Source of the DNA: Kordia algicida
GTDB taxonomy: Bacteria > Bacteroidota > Bacteroidia > Flavobacteriales > Flavobacteriaceae
Assembly: GCF_051013375.1 (NCBI RefSeq)
Contig: NZ_CP142125.1
Length of the DNA: 64,000 nucleotides
Reading direction: 5' to 3' (one strand)
Shown in pieces: positions 10,420 through 19,493 of this stretch (the first letter of the stretch is position 1; each line of letters begins with the position of its first letter). The position numbers and the translations under genes are program-made. The notes under the pieces are model-generated. The model was not told where the DNA came from. It ran no database searches and was given only the letters and a program-made list of their open reading frames with translations.

Positions 10420-11751
10420 ATGTTTAATAATTTAAGTGAAAAGCTAGATAAAGCGATGCATGTTCTTAAAGGACATGGAAGTATAACGGAAGTAAATGTT
10501 GCAGAGACTTTAAAAGAAGTCCGTAGAGCCTTACTTGATGCCGATGTGAACTTTAAAATTGCAAAAGATTTTACAAAACGTGTAAAAGAAAAAGCTTTAG
10601 GACAAAACGTACTTACTACTTTACAGCCAGGACAGTTAATGGTAAAAATCGTAAAAGATGAACTTACCGACTTAATGGGTGGTGACGCCGCAGGAATCAA
10701 CTTGTCAGGGAAACCATCAATTATATTGATGTCTGGTTTGCAAGGTTCTGGTAAAACAACTTTTTCTGGAAAACTTGCCAATTATTTGAAGAATAAAAAA
10801 ACAAAGAAACCTTTATTAGTTGCTTGTGATGTATATCGTCCGGCGGCAATCGATCAATTACATGTTGTTGGAGATCAGATTAAGGTTGATGTGTATTCTG
10901 ATAAAGGAAATAATGATCCTGTTGCCATTGCTCAAGCAGGAATTGCACACGCAAAACAAAACGGACACAATGTAGTTATTATCGATACCGCAGGTCGTTT
11001 GGCAGTTGATGAAGCCATGATGACTGAAATTGCAAATATTCATAAAGCTATTGAGCCACAAGAAACCTTATTTGTGGTAGATTCTATGACTGGTCAGGAT
11101 GCCGTGAATACAGCAAAAGCCTTTAATGATATCTTAAATTTTGACGGAGTTATTTTAACAAAGTTGGATGGTGATACACGTGGTGGAGCAGCGATTTCTA
11201 TTAAATCGGTTGTAAACAAACCAATCAAATTTATTGGTACAGGTGAAAAGATGGAAGCAATTGATGTCTTTTATCCTTCACGTATGGCAGATCGTATTCT
11301 AGGAATGGGAGACGTTGTTTCGTTAGTAGAAAGAGCGCAAGAGCAATTTGATGAAGAAGAAGCAAGAAAGTTACAAAAGAAAATTGCAAAAAATCAGTTT
11401 GGTTTTGACGATTTCTTAAAGCAAATACAGCAAGTGAAAAAAATGGGGAACATGAAAGACTTAGTCGGCATGATTCCTGGAGCTTCCAAAGCCATGAAAG
11501 GAATGGAAATTGAAGACGACGCTTTTAAACATATTGAAGCGTTAATCCATTCTATGACTCCTGCAGAACGCTCAAAACCATCAATGATAAACGCCAGTCG
11601 TAAAAAGCGTATTGCTAAAGGTGCTGGACGTTCGGTACAAGAAATGAATCAATTGCTAAAGCAGTTCAACCAAATGAGCAAGATGATGAAAATGATGCAA
11701 GGTGGTGGCGGAAGAAAGCTGATGCAAATGATGAAAGGAATGGGACGCTAG
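10420..11751 (+). CDS. ffh: Signal recognition particle protein Ffh
   Basis: The 443-residue SRP54 GTPase binds 4.5S RNA and signal peptides and, with FtsY, delivers nascent membrane proteins to SecYEG. Visible parts are the helical N domain (1-90), the GTPase motifs G1 GLQGSGKTT (106-114), DTAGR (189-193) and TKLD (247-250), and a methionine-rich M domain that ends in a run of Met, Gly and Lys (about 410-443). Length and order are normal for the family. The ATG is preceded by GAAGGT and a good -7 element. It is probably co-transcribed with the downstream genes, since no terminator is seen before folD. Confidence 0.98.
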   Translation: MFNNLSEKLDKAMHVLKGHGSITEVNVAETLKEVRRALLDADVNFKIAKDFTKRVKEKALGQNVLTTLQPGQLMVKIVKDELTDLMGGDAAGINLSGKPSIILMSGLQGSGKTTFSGKLANYLKNKKTKKPLLVACDVYRPAAIDQLHVVGDQIKVDVYSDKGNNDPVAIAQAGIAHAKQNGHNVVIIDTAGRLAVDEAMMTEIANIHKAIEPQETLFVVDSMTGQDAVNTAKAFNDILNFDGVILTKLDGDTRGGAAISIKSVVNKPIKFIGTGEKMEAIDVFYPSRMADRILGMGDVVSLVERAQEQFDEEEARKLQKKIAKNQFGFDDFLKQIQQVKKMGNMKDLVGMIPGASKAMKGMEIEDDAFKHIEALIHSMTPAERSKPSMINASRKKRIAKGAGRSVQEMNQLLKQFNQMSKMMKMMQGGGGRKLMQMMKGMGR

Positions 11752-11765
11752 TTTACTTAATAGTC

Positions 11766-12230
11766 TCAGTTTTTCAGTTGGCAGTTTTCGATATTACTTC
11801 TTTGGAAAAATATAAAATATTAGAAATAAAATGGATTTTCAAAAGTTATTAGCATATCAAAAATCGTATGATTTGGCAATGCAAATTTTTGAAATCAGCA
11901 AAAAGTTTCCAAAAGAAGAAGTGTATTCATTGACAGATCAAATAAGACGATCATCAAGGTCAATAACTGTAAATATTGCTGAAGCTTACAGGAAACGTAA
12001 ATATGTAAAACATTTTATAAGTAAGTTAACCGATGCAGACGCTGAAAATTCAGAAACGACTGTTTGGTTAAATTTTGCATTATCCTGTGAATACATTACA
12101 TCATCAGAAGCAGAAAAATTAAAGATTTTAAGTGAAGAAGTAGGAAAGTTACTTAATTATATGATGCGTTATCCTGATAAGTTTGGGGTAGTTATTTAAA
12201 ACTGAAAACTGGCGACAGGCAACTGAATAC
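11766..12230. repeat. Imperfect inverted repeats flanking the four-helix-bundle gene
   Basis: The left arm (11766-11790) contains TTCAGTTGGCAGTTTTCGAT. The right arm (12200-12230) read on the opposite strand gives TTCAGTTGCCTGTCGCCAGT followed by TTTCAGT. The two arms share TTCAGTTG and CAGTTTTC and bracket the small gene, so gene and arms could have moved as one unit. 23S rRNA intervening sequences that carry related genes are likewise bounded by inverted repeats. Confidence 0.5.
11831..12199 (+). CDS. Four-helix-bundle protein, 23S rRNA intervening-sequence (IVS) family
   Basis: The 122-residue protein starts MDFQKLLAYQKSYDLAMQIF and carries the hallmark segment SLTDQIRRSSRSITVNIAEA, which identifies the small four-helix-bundle family first found inside 23S rRNA intervening sequences. 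The biochemical function of the family is not established. It is inserted between ffh and folD, two housekeeping genes with no link to it, and inverted repeats flank it (see 11766-12230). The family usually has an Asn/Gly-rich turn and conserved Arg pair, and both are present here. It appears intact. Confidence 0.9.
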   Translation: MDFQKLLAYQKSYDLAMQIFEISKKFPKEEVYSLTDQIRRSSRSITVNIAEAYRKRKYVKHFISKLTDADAENSETTVWLNFALSCEYITSSEAEKLKILSEEVGKLLNYMMRYPDKFGVVI

Positions 12231-12256
12231 TAAGCAACAACACAACACAACTATAC

Positions 12257-13135
12257 ATGATTTTATTAGATGGAAAAAAGGTATCAAATGATATCAAGGA
12301 CGAAATAGCACAGGAAGTCCAAAAAATGAAAGATCGCGGAGAAAAAGTTCCGCATTTGGCTGCCGTTCTGGTTGGAGATGATGGTGCAAGTTTAACGTAC
12401 GTTGGAAGTAAAGTTCGCGCCTGCGAACGTGTAGGGTTTGAATCTACATTGGTGCGTATGTCAAATACGACTTCAGAGCTTGAACTTTTAAAGAAAATTC
12501 ACGAGTTGAATGATAACGATGATATTGACGGATTTATCATTCAATTACCATTACCACCACAAATTAATACACAAAAAGTATTAATGGCTGTGCATCCAGA
12601 CAAAGATGTTGATGGTTTCCACCCTGAAAACTTTGGAAAAATGGCATTAGACATGTCTACTTTTATTCCAGCAACACCTTTTGGAATTTTAGAACTCTTA
12701 GAACGTTATGACGTAGAAACCAAAGGTAAACACACTGTTGTGATAGGAAGAAGTCATATTGTTGGTAGACCGATGAGTATTTTAATGGGAAGACGTGGTT
12801 TTCCTGGAAACTCGACTGTTACGCTAACACACAGTCACACCAAAAACATTACACAAATTACGTGTCAGGCAGACATTATCATTACCGCATTGGGACAACC
12901 AAATTTCTTAAAAGCAGAAATGGTAAAAGATGATGCCGTTGTTATTGATGTCGGAATCACACGTGTTCCCGATGAAACTAGAAAAAGAGGATATCGCATT
13001 ACAGGTGATGTAGACTTTGAAAATGTAAGTAAAAAAACAAGTCATATTACACCAGTTCCTGGTGGAGTTGGACCGATGACTATTGCGATGTTACTAAAAA
13101 ACACTTTATTGGCAAGAGAACGTCACAGAGTATAA
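12257..13135 (+). CDS. folD: Bifunctional methylenetetrahydrofolate dehydrogenase/cyclohydrolase FolD
   Basis: FolD interconverts 5,10-methylene-, 5,10-methenyl- and 10-formyl-tetrahydrofolate with NADP, supplying one-carbon units for purines and formyl-Met. The 292-residue length is typical. The active-site region YVGSKVRACERVG gives Tyr48 and Lys52, the substrate segment QLPLPPQIN is present, the nucleotide site is VVIGRSHIVGRPMS, and the C-terminal signature is PGGVGPMT. It is followed by a strong hairpin terminator, so it ends the ffh-led unit. Confidence 0.98.
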   Translation: MILLDGKKVSNDIKDEIAQEVQKMKDRGEKVPHLAAVLVGDDGASLTYVGSKVRACERVGFESTLVRMSNTTSELELLKKIHELNDNDDIDGFIIQLPLPPQINTQKVLMAVHPDKDVDGFHPENFGKMALDMSTFIPATPFGILELLERYDVETKGKHTVVIGRSHIVGRPMSILMGRRGFPGNSTVTLTHSHTKNITQITCQADIIITALGQPNFLKAEMVKDDAVVIDVGITRVPDETRKRGYRITGDVDFENVSKKTSHITPVPGGVGPMTIAMLLKNTLLARERHRV

Positions 13136-13162
13136 AAATAGAAAATAGACTTTATCATATAC

Positions 13163-13196
13163 AAAAGCGATCTTTGGATAAGATCGCTTTTTTTTG
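13163..13196 (+). terminator. Rho-independent terminator after folD
   Basis: The arms AAAGCGATCT and AGATCGCTTT enclose a short loop and run directly into a T tract. Confidence 0.85.
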
Positions 13197-13340
13197 TGAG
13201 CAGATTTCTCTCGTTTTACAAAATCAACTGATTTACAATGAGTTAAAACATCGAATATTCAGGGCGATAATAGAATAAAATAGATAAATAGCGAGAAAAT
13301 ATGTATGTTTAAGTAAGTAATTAACCAAAAAACTTTACAA

Positions 13341-13907
13341 ATGAAAACAACAAAAAAAGCTAGCTTACTACTCGTCTTGTGTCTCTTATTTTTATATTCA
13401 TGTGAAAATAAAGAAAATAAGCAATCTGACAACAAAGCGAAAACGGAATCATCAACTGACACCGAAATGGACACTAAAAAAAGTGCAAAAAAGGAACAAG
13501 AAATGATTGTCGCAAAGATGGATAAAGGCAAAATTGTATTAACAAACAAAAAGGAAGTTGTCTCAATGTTAGAAAAGAAAATGACGGCTGACCAAGTTTC
13601 CAGAATGGATATGAGTTCCTTGAAAATTGATGTCAGCAAAGCTACAGATAATGAAAAGATTGAAGTTGTGCAACTCATTATATCAAGCAAAGACAAAACG
13701 GAAAAAACTGCTTATTTATTGAAGCGTAGAGCAAATGGATATGATGTTTCCGCAACAGCGACTACTGTAAGTTGTAAAGGTTGTGCTACAGGATGTAATC
13801 CAAAACGAGCTGTTGATGGTACAGGATATTGTACAGCTTGCCACGCAGCCGATGGTAAATGTGAAAAAACAGAAACACTACAAGCAACGGCAGGAATCGA
13901 GAAATAA
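13341..13907 (+). CDS. Cysteine-rich lipoprotein of unknown function
   Basis: The 188-residue protein has a lipoprotein signal ending LFLYSC (lipid on Cys21), a charged low-complexity linker to about residue 60, and a small alpha/beta region up to about 135. A C-terminal cluster of six cysteines follows: Cys145, Cys148, Cys152, Cys164, Cys167 and Cys174. Residues 164-168 read CTACH, which has the form of a haem c CXXCH site, but zinc or iron-sulfur binding is equally possible. It stands alone between two terminators. No homologue is recognised. Confidence 0.75.
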   Translation: MKTTKKASLLLVLCLLFLYSCENKENKQSDNKAKTESSTDTEMDTKKSAKKEQEMIVAKMDKGKIVLTNKKEVVSMLEKKMTADQVSRMDMSSLKIDVSKATDNEKIEVVQLIISSKDKTEKTAYLLKRRANGYDVSATATTVSCKGCATGCNPKRAVDGTGYCTACHAADGKCEKTETLQATAGIEK

Positions 13908-13926
13908 ATGACTAAAATCAAATTCT

Positions 13927-13965
13927 AAAAGCTGAAAATCTACGGTAGATTTTCAGCTTTTTTTG
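13927..13965 (+). terminator. Terminator after the cysteine-rich lipoprotein
   Basis: A long perfect stem (AAAAGCTGAAAATCTAC pairing with its complement) is followed by seven T residues. Confidence 0.88.
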
Positions 13966-14042
13966 TTTACGTTTTTATGAGACATAATTTTACTACTTTT
14001 ACCAAACACCTAAAATCTAACACCCAACACAAAACACCAAAA

Positions 14043-14480
14043 ATGAAAACCTCTGAACCACCAGTAATCGTTTCACAAAATTTTACACAATCTGTTGAAA
14101 CGGTATGGAATGCTATCACAGAAGTTTCACAAATGCGCCAATGGTTTTTTGATACTATTCCCGATTTTAAAGCTGAAGTTGGTTTTCAGACGCAGTTTAA
14201 TGTCAAAGCGCCTTCACGAGATTTTATGCATTTGTGGGAAATCACAGAAGTCATTCCGCAACAAAAAATTGTTTTCAACTGGAAATATGAAAATTACGTA
14301 GGTGATTCATTTGTTACGTTTCAACTCCTTCCACAAAATGGAGAAACACAACTTACATTAACCACAAAAGTTATTGAAGACTTTTCTGATGAAATTCCAG
14401 AGTTTAAGCGAGAAAGTTGTGTTGCTGGCTGGAATTATTTTATCAAACAACAACTGTTCGAGTTTTTAAATAATTTGTAA
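14043..14480 (+). CDS. SRPBCC (AHSA1-like START) domain protein
   Basis: The 145-residue protein has the AHSA1/CalC-like pattern: VSQNFTQSVETVWNAITEVS, the MRQWFF segment, WEITEVIPQQKIVFNWKYE and a C-terminal helix with GWNYFIKQQL. Such proteins form a helix-grip pocket for a hydrophobic ligand; the ligand here is unknown. An in-frame ATG exists upstream at 13977, but it lies just after the preceding terminator and would add 22 residues without similarity, so the start at 14043 is preferred. The stop overlaps the next gene by one base (TAATG), so the two genes are likely coupled. Confidence 0.85.
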   Translation: MKTSEPPVIVSQNFTQSVETVWNAITEVSQMRQWFFDTIPDFKAEVGFQTQFNVKAPSRDFMHLWEITEVIPQQKIVFNWKYENYVGDSFVTFQLLPQNGETQLTLTTKVIEDFSDEIPEFKRESCVAGWNYFIKQQLFEFLNNL

Positions 14481-15331
14481 TGAGACAAGAAATATCTGTA
14501 AATAAAGCAATTAAAAGAGGACATTTAATGGTAAATGTTCCCGTGACGATTACACTTATTGGCTGTCCTGCACTTGCATTTTACCTTTCCAAACAAAACT
14601 TAATTCCTAGTTGGGGAATTGCTGTTGGTTTCGTCATTGGATTCTTAGTTGCTTGGTTAATTTGGAGTTACATGATTACCAAATGGAGAATTTGGGCATT
14701 TGAAAATGTTCGAAATGTACATGAATTAAAGAAAAGAGCTGTTCAAGAAAAACTAATTTGGGAAGATGGAAGCATGTTTGAAAAAACTGAAATTAGAAAC
14801 TGGGAAGACAAACAAAAGTTAAAAAAGCTTGAAAGGAAATTTGAAAAAGAAGATGTATATCGTGAAGATCACAATTTGCCTCCCAAAACAGAAATTTACT
14901 ATTCCAAAACACATAATTATGTAGAACTAAGTGTATCACTTCTATTAATTGGTGTTGGTAGTTTTTTATTATTTGGTAGCGCTGAAAATAGTCCCTTTTA
15001 TGGCGGCGCATTATTTGCTTTTGGTTTGTACAGTTTGGTAAAGTATTTGATAAAAGTTTCCAATACAAAACCACATATTATCATAGATGCTAATGGAATT
15101 CAAACAAAAAATGTAGCTTTTAAAGACTGGTCAGTGATCTCAGAAGAAGAAGTGCTGCAAGAAGGTTATGGAAATACTTCTAAATCCTTTTTAGGATATT
15201 GCTATCATCATGGTAATGAACACGATTATTTTTATGAGAAAATAGAAATTAACGAGCTAAATGTAGATACACAAATGTTAGAAAATATCTTAAGAACGTA
15301 TAGAATTAGATACACCAAAAACAAAAAATAA
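14480..15331 (+). CDS. Membrane protein of unknown function
   Basis: The 283-residue protein has four predicted membrane helices in two pairs, at about residues 18-40 and 44-66 and at about 150-170 and 175-192. A charged, helical cytoplasmic segment of about 80 residues lies between the pairs (KKLERKFEKEDVYRED), and a soluble tail of about 85 residues follows. The start codon shares a base with the stop of the SRPBCC gene, which points to one transcript. No motif identifies a function. Confidence 0.75.
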   Translation: MRQEISVNKAIKRGHLMVNVPVTITLIGCPALAFYLSKQNLIPSWGIAVGFVIGFLVAWLIWSYMITKWRIWAFENVRNVHELKKRAVQEKLIWEDGSMFEKTEIRNWEDKQKLKKLERKFEKEDVYREDHNLPPKTEIYYSKTHNYVELSVSLLLIGVGSFLLFGSAENSPFYGGALFAFGLYSLVKYLIKVSNTKPHIIIDANGIQTKNVAFKDWSVISEEEVLQEGYGNTSKSFLGYCYHHGNEHDYFYEKIEINELNVDTQMLENILRTYRIRYTKNKK

Positions 15332-15395
15332 TATGGTGATTTTCTTTAGATTTAATCTATTTTTGACTTAGAGGAATCGAAGTTTTTTGAAATCC

Positions 15396-15403
15396 TATCT
15401 TTG
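15396..15403 (+). promoter_or_regulatory. -7 element upstream of the DUF2914 gene
   Basis: TATCTTTG is a perfect match to TAnnTTTG, 16 bases before the ATG, which leaves a leader of only about ten bases. No clear -33 TTTG is seen at the usual distance. Confidence 0.5.
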
Positions 15404-15419
15404 AACTCTATCAATTCAT

Positions 15420-16538
15420 ATGAAAAGAACGCTAGTCAAATTTCGAAATAGTAAATTCAGAAGATTCATCAGAAGACATGAAAAATATGCACCGATTTTA
15501 TTTTTTATCGGTGGTTTTATTTTTGATTCTTTAACGTTAGGCAGAATTGACAGAATGTACGATTTAGTCGTACTCACTTCACACATGACCTTACTAACAA
15601 TCACGCTTTATCTTTTTAATCTGGCAGATGATGGCAAATGGAAAAACACCTTTTTAGAAAGATACGAAGAATACTTTCCACTCGTAATTCAGTTCTTTTT
15701 TGGCGGACTTTCCAGCGCCTATGTTATTTATTTTTCAAGAAGTGTTTCGCTTTCCAAAACAGCTGCTTTTTTTATAATTCTGGTCTTGCTTTTGCTTGCT
15801 AATGAATTTCTAAAGAAAAGAATTTCCAATAAAAACCTACAATTCGGAACATATTACTTTATCAGTTTTATATTCTTTGTCTTTATGATTCCCGTGATTA
15901 TCAAGGAAATGGATACTTCTATCTTTATAGCTTCAGGAATTGTAAGTACGGTGCTAACGCTAACGCTAATCTTAACGATTTATATTTCAAGTCCAACCAC
16001 AAGAGCCGAAGTTCAACTAGGAAAACTATTTGGTATTATTGCTGCAATTTACATCTGTATCAATACTTTATACTATTTCAGAATGATTCCGCCTGTACCG
16101 CTTGCGTTGGCAGAAGGAATGGTAGCCCACAATATTACCAAACAAAATAGCAATTATATAGTTACTTACGAAGCTGATGCTTGGTATATTTTTTGGCGAA
16201 CGCACAAAGTAAAATTCTACCATCACGTAAACGAAAAAGTATATGTATATTCTTCCATATTTGCACCAACGGATTTAAACAAAGAAGTTTCGCACCGTTG
16301 GAGTTATTACAATCCTGAAGAAGAAATTTGGGAAGTAACAGACGAAATGAGTTATGAAATCACTGGCGGACGTGACGAAGGTTACCGCGGATTTACCTAC
16401 AAAGAAAATATCATTAGTGGAAAGTGGAGAGTTGATGTCGTTACCAAAGAAGAATCACTATTACTTGGAGTCATTGAATTTGAAATCATTTCTGAAGCTC
16501 CTAAAAAACCACCAAAACTTGTCACTAAGAAATTCTAG
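15420..16538 (+). CDS. DUF2914 domain membrane protein
   Basis: The 372-residue protein has about seven membrane helices in its first 240 residues, then a soluble domain over about 265-360. The latter has the DUF2914 pattern: KVYVYSSIFAP, VSHRWSYYNPEE, a Gly-Arg stretch, YRGFTYKENIISGKWRVDV and LLLGVIEFEI. The domain's role is unknown; it is probably exposed outside the cytoplasm. A promoter-like -7 element stands just upstream, and a hairpin shared with the opposite gene lies downstream. Confidence 0.82.
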   Translation: MKRTLVKFRNSKFRRFIRRHEKYAPILFFIGGFIFDSLTLGRIDRMYDLVVLTSHMTLLTITLYLFNLADDGKWKNTFLERYEEYFPLVIQFFFGGLSSAYVIYFSRSVSLSKTAAFFIILVLLLLANEFLKKRISNKNLQFGTYYFISFIFFVFMIPVIIKEMDTSIFIASGIVSTVLTLTLILTIYISSPTTRAEVQLGKLFGIIAAIYICINTLYYFRMIPPVPLALAEGMVAHNITKQNSNYIVTYEADAWYIFWRTHKVKFYHHVNEKVYVYSSIFAPTDLNKEVSHRWSYYNPEEEIWEVTDEMSYEITGGRDEGYRGFTYKENIISGKWRVDVVTKEESLLLGVIEFEIISEAPKKPPKLVTKKF

Positions 16539-16652
16539 ATTTTATATTATTTTAATTTTTGAAATTAGAGGAATGAAACCCAGTTTCTTAGAAAAATTTA
16601 TCAATACAGTAGAAACAACTTCCATAATACTCAAAAGAAGTAAACACAATAA

Positions 16653-16692
16653 AAAAGCCGAACAATATTCTCTCGATTATTATTCGGCTTTT
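16653..16692. terminator. Bidirectional hairpin between convergent genes
   Basis: AAAAGCCGAACAATA and TATTATTCGGCTTTT form an imperfect stem with A/T tracts on both sides, serving the DUF2914 gene and the opposing outer-membrane gene. The stem sequence recurs at 20519 and 24232. Confidence 0.75.
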
Positions 16693-16714
16693 ATAATTAA
16701 AGTTTATATCAATT

Positions 16715-19423
16715 TTATAATGTATACACAAATCTAAAAGTAATAAATCGTGGTTGAATAAACGTTTCCTGACTAAACACCGAAATGTTATTGGCGCTGT
16801 TTCGTACTTGCGCATCAATGTTTAACAAGTTAGTTGCTTTAATTTCATATTCCCATTTGGCATCTCTATTTTTTCTATACGAAAGTGTTGCATTCCATGT
16901 TTGGAACGATTGCGAATTTCCATTTCCTAAATCTTGATTTGTATATGTATAATCTGTTCGGAATGTAATGCGTTTCCAAATGTAAGCATCAAAATCAAAC
17001 GTAGTGGCATTTGTCACAAACTGAGTATCTCGTCCTCCTTGTTGATTGTCGGTAACACTATAGCTATGGCGTAATCGAACGTTCGGAGCAATTTTAAAAT
17101 TGGTGCGAATCTCAGGAACATAGGTTTGCGTAAATCCTTCATTTATAGAACGTCGTTGCTGAATAAACTGATTGATTTTACTATAGTTAAATCTCCCAAA
17201 AATGCTCGCTCTTACTTTTCCAAACGTACGTTGCACACGTCCAACAACGCTTACATTTTCATCAGCAAAACTAGAATTAAAGAATGTTCCTGTTCTAATC
17301 ACACTTTCAAAGTTTGTCAAGCCACGAATTTGGTCAATGTTACTTGAATACGAAGCTCTCGCAAATACATTTGTATAGTTAAAAAGGTTGAAACTTGTAT
17401 AAATTAAACTCACATTGTGCGACAACGCATTCTCCAATGTTGGTTCTCCAAATTGGTAACTATTAAAGTTGTTCATCACCAAACCTTCAGCCAAACGTGT
17501 CACGTCAGTAAACTGATTGCGCATTTGGTAGCGTAACGTTAAGGCTTCACTCTTTTTAAACTGAATTCGCGTTTCAAAATCAGGCAAAATTCTAAAGAAA
17601 TTATCATCGTATTCTACACCAAACTGACTGTTTTTATTTCCATACGCATGCACTGAAAAACCTGGTGTAAACGTAAACTTTCCACTTTTTAAACGATAAT
17701 GAAATCCTAAGTAGATGTCACTAAAGTTATATTCAATATCATTCGTTGCACGTCCATCATTAAAACTTGGTGTAGGATTTAAAGTCAATCCTGGTCCTAA
17801 AAATTGAAATAAGTTTGAATTGAATTGCTGATTACTCAAAATTGTACCAAACGTAATGTTGATGTTACTTCGCGCATTCAAAATATTATAATAATCCAAT
17901 TTCGCATCAAATTGATTCGATTTGATACGTCTGTTTTGCCCAAGATTGTATTGCTCTGTCGTTGTATCCAAACCTAAAGCCTGTGCAGTAGTATCAAACG
18001 CACTATCGTCTTCGTTATCTAAAATTGCGTTGTAAAAAGGATCTTCATTTTTAATTAAATGCTGCGCTTCGAGTGCAAAAATATTATTCTCGTTGAGTGT
18101 GTAATAATAATTTAAATTTTGATTGAAACTGTATGGAGTCACCTCATCTATTTGGTTTGTTGTTCCAATAACTGATGAAAATGCACCTTGATTTTGCGTG
18201 TCGTTGGAAACACGACCAATCACGTCATAATCCAATTGATTGTTGAAATTCGGCTGATACGAAGCACTTAATTTTGCCACAACTTGGTCAGAACGCTCTC
18301 TGCTTCGTTGTTCGGTTGCTTCATCAGGAATGCCTAATTCTGGATCGGTATATTGTACCAAACTTGATTCTCTTGATAAAATTCGGCTACTACTGTAGAT
18401 TAAAAATCCGCTTAAATCCAAGGCTTTATTTGGTGAATAACTAAAGTTTCCAGTGGCAAGTTTGCTTTCTATTTCTAAGGCATTGTTTTGATTCGTCAAA
18501 AAGTTCAACCCATTATCTCCAAGATTAATGTTGGTTCCACTACTTCTGCTTGGCGCACGAAAACCTCCTGTAAAACCTCGAATATCACGTCGCGACAACG
18601 CAACTTCTCCAATATTATTTACATCTCCAATAAAATTGATGCTATACTTCGGACTGTAATAGAATAGTTTGGGTTGAAATAAATAGAGTTCATTATCTGG
18701 CGAAGAACCACTTCCTGCCGTAATATTTCCAAACCAAAAGTTTTCCTTTCCTTCTTTTAATTTAATATTTATGGCAACATTATCCTGATTATTCGTGACG
18801 CTTCGCAACTGTCCAACTTCCGAATAGTTACGCAATACCTGAATTTTATCTACTGCTTTTGAAGGAATATTTTTTGTGGCTAATTTGGTATCTCCATCAA
18901 AAAAATCTTTTCCGTTTACCATCAATTTATTCACAACTTTCCCTTCTACTTCTACTTGACCATCTTCGTTGATTTCTACGCCAGGCAATTTTTCCAGCAC
19001 ATCTTCTAGCTTCCGCTCAGTTCCGTTTTTAAAAGAATCTGCATTGTAAACAAGTGTATCACCTTTAATCGTCACAGGCATCTCGTAAGTCAACTCAACA
19101 GCTTCGAGCGAGTTGCTTTTGTTCATGATAAAATCTTTGGTAATATCAACTTCTTTTGAGGAAAGTTCTTCTTCTACATTTTTTAAACCAATGTAACTTA
19201 CTTGAATTTTATAAGTCGTGTTTTTGGTTAATTTAAGTCTGTATTTTCCAAACTTATCCGTAATTCCGTAAGATTCTAGGGTATTTGTTTGTTTGTTTAA
19301 AGCAATAACGTTTGCTAATTCTAGTGGTTTGTTAAGGCTATCTTTTACAACTCCTTCCATTTTAATTTGTGCAAAAGCGAAGTTTGCTGCAAACAATAGG
19401 AAAATACAAAGTATTTGTTTCAT
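16715..19423 (-). CDS. Outer-membrane beta-barrel protein with carboxypeptidase-regulatory and plug-like domains
   Basis: The 902-residue protein has a signal peptide (MKQILCIFLLFAANFAFAQ), an N-terminal carboxypeptidase-regulatory-like Ig fold (about 22-100: MEGVVKDSLNKPLELANVIA), a TonB-receptor-like plug (about 105-225, with RKLEDVLEKLPGVEINEDG) and a long barrel that ends in FRFVYTL. Such proteins transport or bind substrates at the outer membrane, and many work with TonB. The substrate is unknown. The gene is 70 bases downstream of a GLPGLI gene on the same strand, a recurrent partnership in Flavobacteriia. Confidence 0.9.
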   Translation of the reverse strand: MKQILCIFLLFAANFAFAQIKMEGVVKDSLNKPLELANVIALNKQTNTLESYGITDKFGKYRLKLTKNTTYKIQVSYIGLKNVEEELSSKEVDITKDFIMNKSNSLEAVELTYEMPVTIKGDTLVYNADSFKNGTERKLEDVLEKLPGVEINEDGQVEVEGKVVNKLMVNGKDFFDGDTKLATKNIPSKAVDKIQVLRNYSEVGQLRSVTNNQDNVAINIKLKEGKENFWFGNITAGSGSSPDNELYLFQPKLFYYSPKYSINFIGDVNNIGEVALSRRDIRGFTGGFRAPSRSSGTNINLGDNGLNFLTNQNNALEIESKLATGNFSYSPNKALDLSGFLIYSSSRILSRESSLVQYTDPELGIPDEATEQRSRERSDQVVAKLSASYQPNFNNQLDYDVIGRVSNDTQNQGAFSSVIGTTNQIDEVTPYSFNQNLNYYYTLNENNIFALEAQHLIKNEDPFYNAILDNEDDSAFDTTAQALGLDTTTEQYNLGQNRRIKSNQFDAKLDYYNILNARSNINITFGTILSNQQFNSNLFQFLGPGLTLNPTPSFNDGRATNDIEYNFSDIYLGFHYRLKSGKFTFTPGFSVHAYGNKNSQFGVEYDDNFFRILPDFETRIQFKKSEALTLRYQMRNQFTDVTRLAEGLVMNNFNSYQFGEPTLENALSHNVSLIYTSFNLFNYTNVFARASYSSNIDQIRGLTNFESVIRTGTFFNSSFADENVSVVGRVQRTFGKVRASIFGRFNYSKINQFIQQRRSINEGFTQTYVPEIRTNFKIAPNVRLRHSYSVTDNQQGGRDTQFVTNATTFDFDAYIWKRITFRTDYTYTNQDLGNGNSQSFQTWNATLSYRKNRDAKWEYEIKATNLLNIDAQVRNSANNISVFSQETFIQPRFITFRFVYTL

Positions 19424-19493
19424 CAGTGTGTTTTAGTTAGTTTTTTATTTAGACTAGAATTTAAGATAAAAGTTTAATACTAAACTAAAAAAC

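Noticed and set aside
10383..10781. Minus-strand frame opposite ffh
   Set aside because: It overlaps the GTPase region of ffh and its translation is Ser/Pro/Lys-rich shadow sequence without any motif.
13832..13846. CXXCH as proof of a cytochrome c
   Set aside because: Four more cysteines surround it and no distal haem ligand or cytochrome fold is visible, so it was kept as a question and not as a cytochrome call.
13977..14042. Upstream ATG of the SRPBCC gene
   Set aside because: It starts 12 bases after the preceding terminator and adds 22 residues that do not resemble the family; the start at 14043 is preferred.
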